In this document: positions 8,078 to 10,357 of the stretch, one piece after another
How positions within the stretch are numbered: position 1 is the stretch's first letter
Layout: the number at the start of each line of letters is the position of its first letter
From: Cyclobacteriaceae bacterium
GTDB taxonomy: Bacteria > Bacteroidota > Bacteroidia > Cytophagales > Cyclobacteriaceae
DNA: 10,357 nucleotides
Assembly (NCBI GenBank): GCA_028289505.1
Contig: JANQPK010000197.1
Location: 1-10,357 of the forward strand
Direction: 5' to 3'
Translations under genes and position numbers: made by a program
The notes under the pieces: model-generated
What the model saw: only the letters and a program-made list of their open reading frames with translations
The model's database searches: none
Told to the model about the DNA's origin: nothing

Positions 8078-8830
8078 TTAGAAACTGTAACCTACAGTCA
8101 GTTTATAGAAGGAATCGTTATCATCCAGCAAATCAGTTCCAAAGGAGAACCTGGCAAAAACCCCACCTGATGGTTGGTTAAACTGTACGTAGGGACCTAA
8201 CCATTGGTACGTATCTGTTGATTCCTCGACCTCTGAACCCCCGGTGTTGATCAGGTGCTCATAGTGTGCTCCTAAAGTAAAAAAGGAACTTGTTTTATAC
8301 CCCAACAACAACCAATAGTGTAGAAACGAAAGGGTAGTTCCCCCTAGTGGGGCTTCATCTCGAAATGGCGCATAAAACCCAGCATAAAGCTCACCTGAGA
8401 GTTTCTCCGTGTCAAGTCCTACAGTCAGATTTGGTACAATTCCATCACCGACTATAGCTGGCCCGCTGGCTCCTGAAGACAAAAGATTACCGCTGGTAAA
8501 ACCAAGTTGAGGGGTTACAGTAAAGGCGTCTCCGGCAGGAAAACTCACTCCTACCCCAAATTCAGTCCAGTTACCCCAACCACCACCAGTACCACCTGAC
8601 CAAAGAATACCGTAAAAGGTAAAGTCCAGGTTGTCACTTACGGCATAGGAACCGGCAAAGAATGGATAGAACCCAAAAAACTGGTCTGAATTCAGGGTTA
8701 CGGTAAGACCAAATTTGTCATCCATCTCTTCCTGAGCAAATAATTGGTTTGGTGTTAGCGATACACCTATTAATAGCATTAGGGTAACTGAAAAAGCAGC
8801 TACATTTTTTTTGTTGATAATTGTTATCAT
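8078..8830 (-). CDS. Exported protein, probable outer-membrane beta-barrel, encoded next to amt
   Basis: A 250-residue protein of unknown function. The N-terminus has two lysines (residues 7-8), a hydrophobic stretch (about 10-25) and a likely signal-peptidase site near LFA-Q (after residue 32), so it is exported. The mature part is rich in alternating hydrophobic/polar segments, aromatics and glycine (for example WSGGTGGGWGNW at 77-88). It ends in KLTVGYSF, whose final phenylalanine matches the C-terminal signal of outer-membrane barrels. At about 218 mature residues it would suit a small barrel of 8-10 strands. It starts 59 bases after the amt stop on the same strand, with no terminator seen between them, so co-transcription and a link to ammonium or nitrogen uptake are inferred. 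No Shine-Dalgarno sequence precedes the ATG. I recall Bacteroidota DUF families of this kind near amt (DUF6733 would be the first to test), but this is unchecked. Confidence 0.8.
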   Translation of the reverse strand: MITIINKKNVAAFSVTLMLLIGVSLTPNQLFAQEEMDDKFGLTVTLNSDQFFGFYPFFAGSYAVSDNLDFTFYGILWSGGTGGGWGNWTEFGVGVSFPAGDAFTVTPQLGFTSGNLLSSGASGPAIVGDGIVPNLTVGLDTEKLSGELYAGFYAPFRDEAPLGGTTLSFLHYWLLLGYKTSSFFTLGAHYEHLINTGGSEVEESTDTYQWLGPYVQFNQPSGGVFARFSFGTDLLDDNDSFYKLTVGYSF

Positions 8831-8889
8831 ACGCTTTATTATTTAGTGATTGATTGAATTGTTTTAAGTTGATTAATGAACTTTTGACT

Positions 8890-10176
8890 CTACTCCAGAA
8901 TAATGGTGTAACCACGAATGCCATGCTCGTGACTATCGAGCCCTTCAGTTTCGTGTTGCTCTGACACCCGTATTCCTACCGTAGCATCCAGTACTTTGAA
9001 TATGATGACCGCAGAAAGGAATGATATCACGCCAATCGCCAGTACACCTATCAATTGGGTAATAAAAGAATGATCAACACTGAAGATCCCTACTGCTAGG
9101 GTTCCCCAAATACCACAAGTCAGATGCACTGATACAGCTCCAACTACGTCGTCTAGCTTGAATTTATCCAGTGTAATAGCAGATAGTACCACCAGGACAC
9201 CTGCTACCAGCCCAACAAATAGTGACCAACCCGGACTAATTACATCCGCTCCCGCGGTAATGCTTACCAATCCTGCTAGTATGCCATTGAGTACCATGCC
9301 AAGGTCAAGTCTTTTAAATACCACCCATCCGGTGATGTATCCTCCAATTCCACCCATTGAGGCCGCCAGGCTGGTAGTTACTAAGACCCTGGATACTGCA
9401 CCCGGATCGGCGCTTAAGACGGAACCACCGTTGAATCCGAACCAGCCGAACCACAGTAGAAATACTCCCATGGTAGCCAGTGGAACACTTGAGCCTGGTT
9501 TATCAACTACTTTCCCGCCAACATACTTACCCAGACGGGGTCCGATGATCATAATACCGGCCAGTGCACCCCAACCTCCCACTGAGTGAACCAGAGTAGA
9601 GCCTGCAAAATCGTAAAAGCCCATAGAGTCAAGCCAACCGGCACCCCACTTCCAGCTGCCCACGAAAGGGTAGACTATCCCCACGAAAATTACCGTGAAT
9701 ATCAGATATGCATTGATTTTGATACGTTCAGCCACTGCTCCGGAAACTATGGTTGCCGCGGTGGCCGCGAACATAGCTTGAAACAAGAAATCAGTCCAGT
9801 AAGTATATCCTCCTTCAACATAGGCATAACCCTCTCCTCCTTCAGGAAGTGAGAGGAAGAATCCGGCAAATCCCAGCCATTCTCCAAGGAAGAACTCACC
9901 GGGATACATAAGATTAAAACCTACTATATAATAGGTAAGAATACCTATAAGAGGAGTAAGTGTATTCTTAAATAAGATATTAACAGTATTTTTCGCCTGT
10001 CCGAAGCCAGCCTCCACTCCAGCAAACCCCAGGTGCATGATGAACACCAGGAAGGTGGCCACCATCATCCAAACATTGTTGACGGTCAGCAGATTTTGTG
10101 CTACTTGTCCGCTTACGTCAGCCAGACTGGCAACGTCAGCTGCCGCGGATACTAGCTCTGTAGCTCCTTCTTTCAT
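8890..10176 (-). CDS. amt: Ammonium transporter (Amt family)
   Basis: Inner-membrane channel or transporter for ammonium, acting as a trimer in the family. At 428 residues with about 11 hydrophobic segments from residue 35 to 396, it has the Amt layout. Both pore histidines are kept: H197 in STLVHSVGGWGAL and H351 in AVSVHLTCGIWGT. Other signatures are GAVAERIK (146-153), WFGWFGFNGG and DDVVGAVSVH. The cytoplasmic tail keeps the family pattern (GIRVSEQHETEGLDSHEHG), the region that interacts with PII proteins in known systems. The first helix reads FIMHLGFAGVEAGFGQAKN rather than the PGLAFFYGG form of AmtB, which places it with the AMT1-like branch. It is preceded by about 35 non-membrane residues. 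No glnK is found within the 181 bases upstream, and downstream is the barrel gene instead. The start at 10176 is the only upstream ATG in frame and lacks a clear Shine-Dalgarno sequence. Confidence 0.95.
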   Translation of the reverse strand: MKEGATELVSAAADVASLADVSGQVAQNLLTVNNVWMMVATFLVFIMHLGFAGVEAGFGQAKNTVNILFKNTLTPLIGILTYYIVGFNLMYPGEFFLGEWLGFAGFFLSLPEGGEGYAYVEGGYTYWTDFLFQAMFAATAATIVSGAVAERIKINAYLIFTVIFVGIVYPFVGSWKWGAGWLDSMGFYDFAGSTLVHSVGGWGALAGIMIIGPRLGKYVGGKVVDKPGSSVPLATMGVFLLWFGWFGFNGGSVLSADPGAVSRVLVTTSLAASMGGIGGYITGWVVFKRLDLGMVLNGILAGLVSITAGADVISPGWSLFVGLVAGVLVVLSAITLDKFKLDDVVGAVSVHLTCGIWGTLAVGIFSVDHSFITQLIGVLAIGVISFLSAVIIFKVLDATVGIRVSEQHETEGLDSHEHGIRGYTIILE

Positions 10177-10357
10177 AAGTAGATAGTTTAATTCCTAATT
10201 GACTAAATGGCTATTAATGCAAAACCAAATAAAAGCTATCATATCAATTTATGAAAATATTGTAGTTAAAAAATGAACTGATTAAAATATGAAAATCCAA
10301 AAAATTACATTTGTAGGATGAAAATATTGCCTTATTCGTGAGATAATTTGAAAATAT
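10177..10357. other. AT-rich region upstream of amt
   Basis: This 181-base stretch should hold the amt promoter on the minus strand. I found no convincing TTTG/TAnnTTTG pair and no sigma-54 GG/GC (-24/-12) site. The motif TAGCTTTT (reverse complement of 10233-10240) resembles a -7 element but lacks a -33 partner. No coding sequence is supported; the plus-strand ATG at 10318 meets a stop after seven codons. Confidence 0.5.
10251..10357. repeat. Repeated ATGAAAATATTG motif upstream of amt
   Basis: ATGAAAATATTG occurs exactly at 10251-10262 and again at 10318-10329. Partial copies are ATGAAAAT at 10289-10296 and TTGAAAATAT at 10348-10357, the last cut by the window edge. The three right-hand copies are spaced about 29-30 bases apart, close to three helical turns. 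It could be a regulator-binding array or simple AT-rich similarity. Confidence 0.4.

Noticed and set aside
7955..8170. A 71-codon plus-strand open frame beginning just before the terminator hairpin
   Set aside because: It runs through the terminator and inverted repeat and into the opposite-strand barrel gene, and its translation shows no recognisable domain.
8718..8924. A 68-codon minus-strand open frame between amt and the barrel gene
   Set aside because: It overlaps the signal-peptide region of the barrel gene in another frame and the end of amt, with no protein-like features.
9158..9852. Two plus-strand open frames (143 and 88 codons) opposite amt
   Set aside because: They lie wholly antisense to a conserved transporter, have low-complexity Pro/Thr/Ser-rich translations with no family features, and are explained by the codon pattern of amt.

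Overview
The window looks like the chromosome of a Bacteroidota bacterium, probably a marine or free-living Cytophagales-type organism. This is inferred from protein style, the tight order thrA-thrB-thrC with a fused aspartokinase/homoserine dehydrogenase, start codons with little or no Shine-Dalgarno sequence, AT-rich gaps, and an exported protein ending in an aromatic beta-signal. I cannot name the species. Every recognised gene is intact except the first, which is cut by the left edge.

Left and centre (1-7719, plus strand): the C-terminal third of the large subunit of glutamate synthase (gltB) is followed after 5 bases by the small subunit (gltD). After 32 bases come thrA (bifunctional aspartokinase/homoserine dehydrogenase), thrB (homoserine kinase, ATGA overlap with thrA) and thrC (threonine synthase, 1 base after thrB). 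The five genes are packed like one transcription unit. Together they make glutamate from glutamine and 2-oxoglutarate, then carry aspartate to threonine.

Middle gap (7720-8077): 358 bases without a supported gene, lying between convergent transcription units. It has an AT-rich first part with one weak hairpin. It then has a compact structured block (7948-8041): a strong GC hairpin that reads as a terminator, enclosed with a second arm by a perfect 12-bp inverted repeat.

Right (8078-10176, minus strand): an ammonium transporter gene (amt) is followed 59 bases downstream by a gene for a small exported, probable outer-membrane beta-barrel protein of unknown function. Ammonium uptake and glutamate synthesis therefore meet tail to tail, which makes this a nitrogen-assimilation neighbourhood. 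The last 181 bases are AT-rich DNA upstream of amt with a repeated ATGAAAATATTG motif.

Most of the window is ordinary core metabolism. The parts worth a second look are the structured intergenic block, the uncharacterised barrel protein coupled to amt, and the repeated motif upstream of amt.
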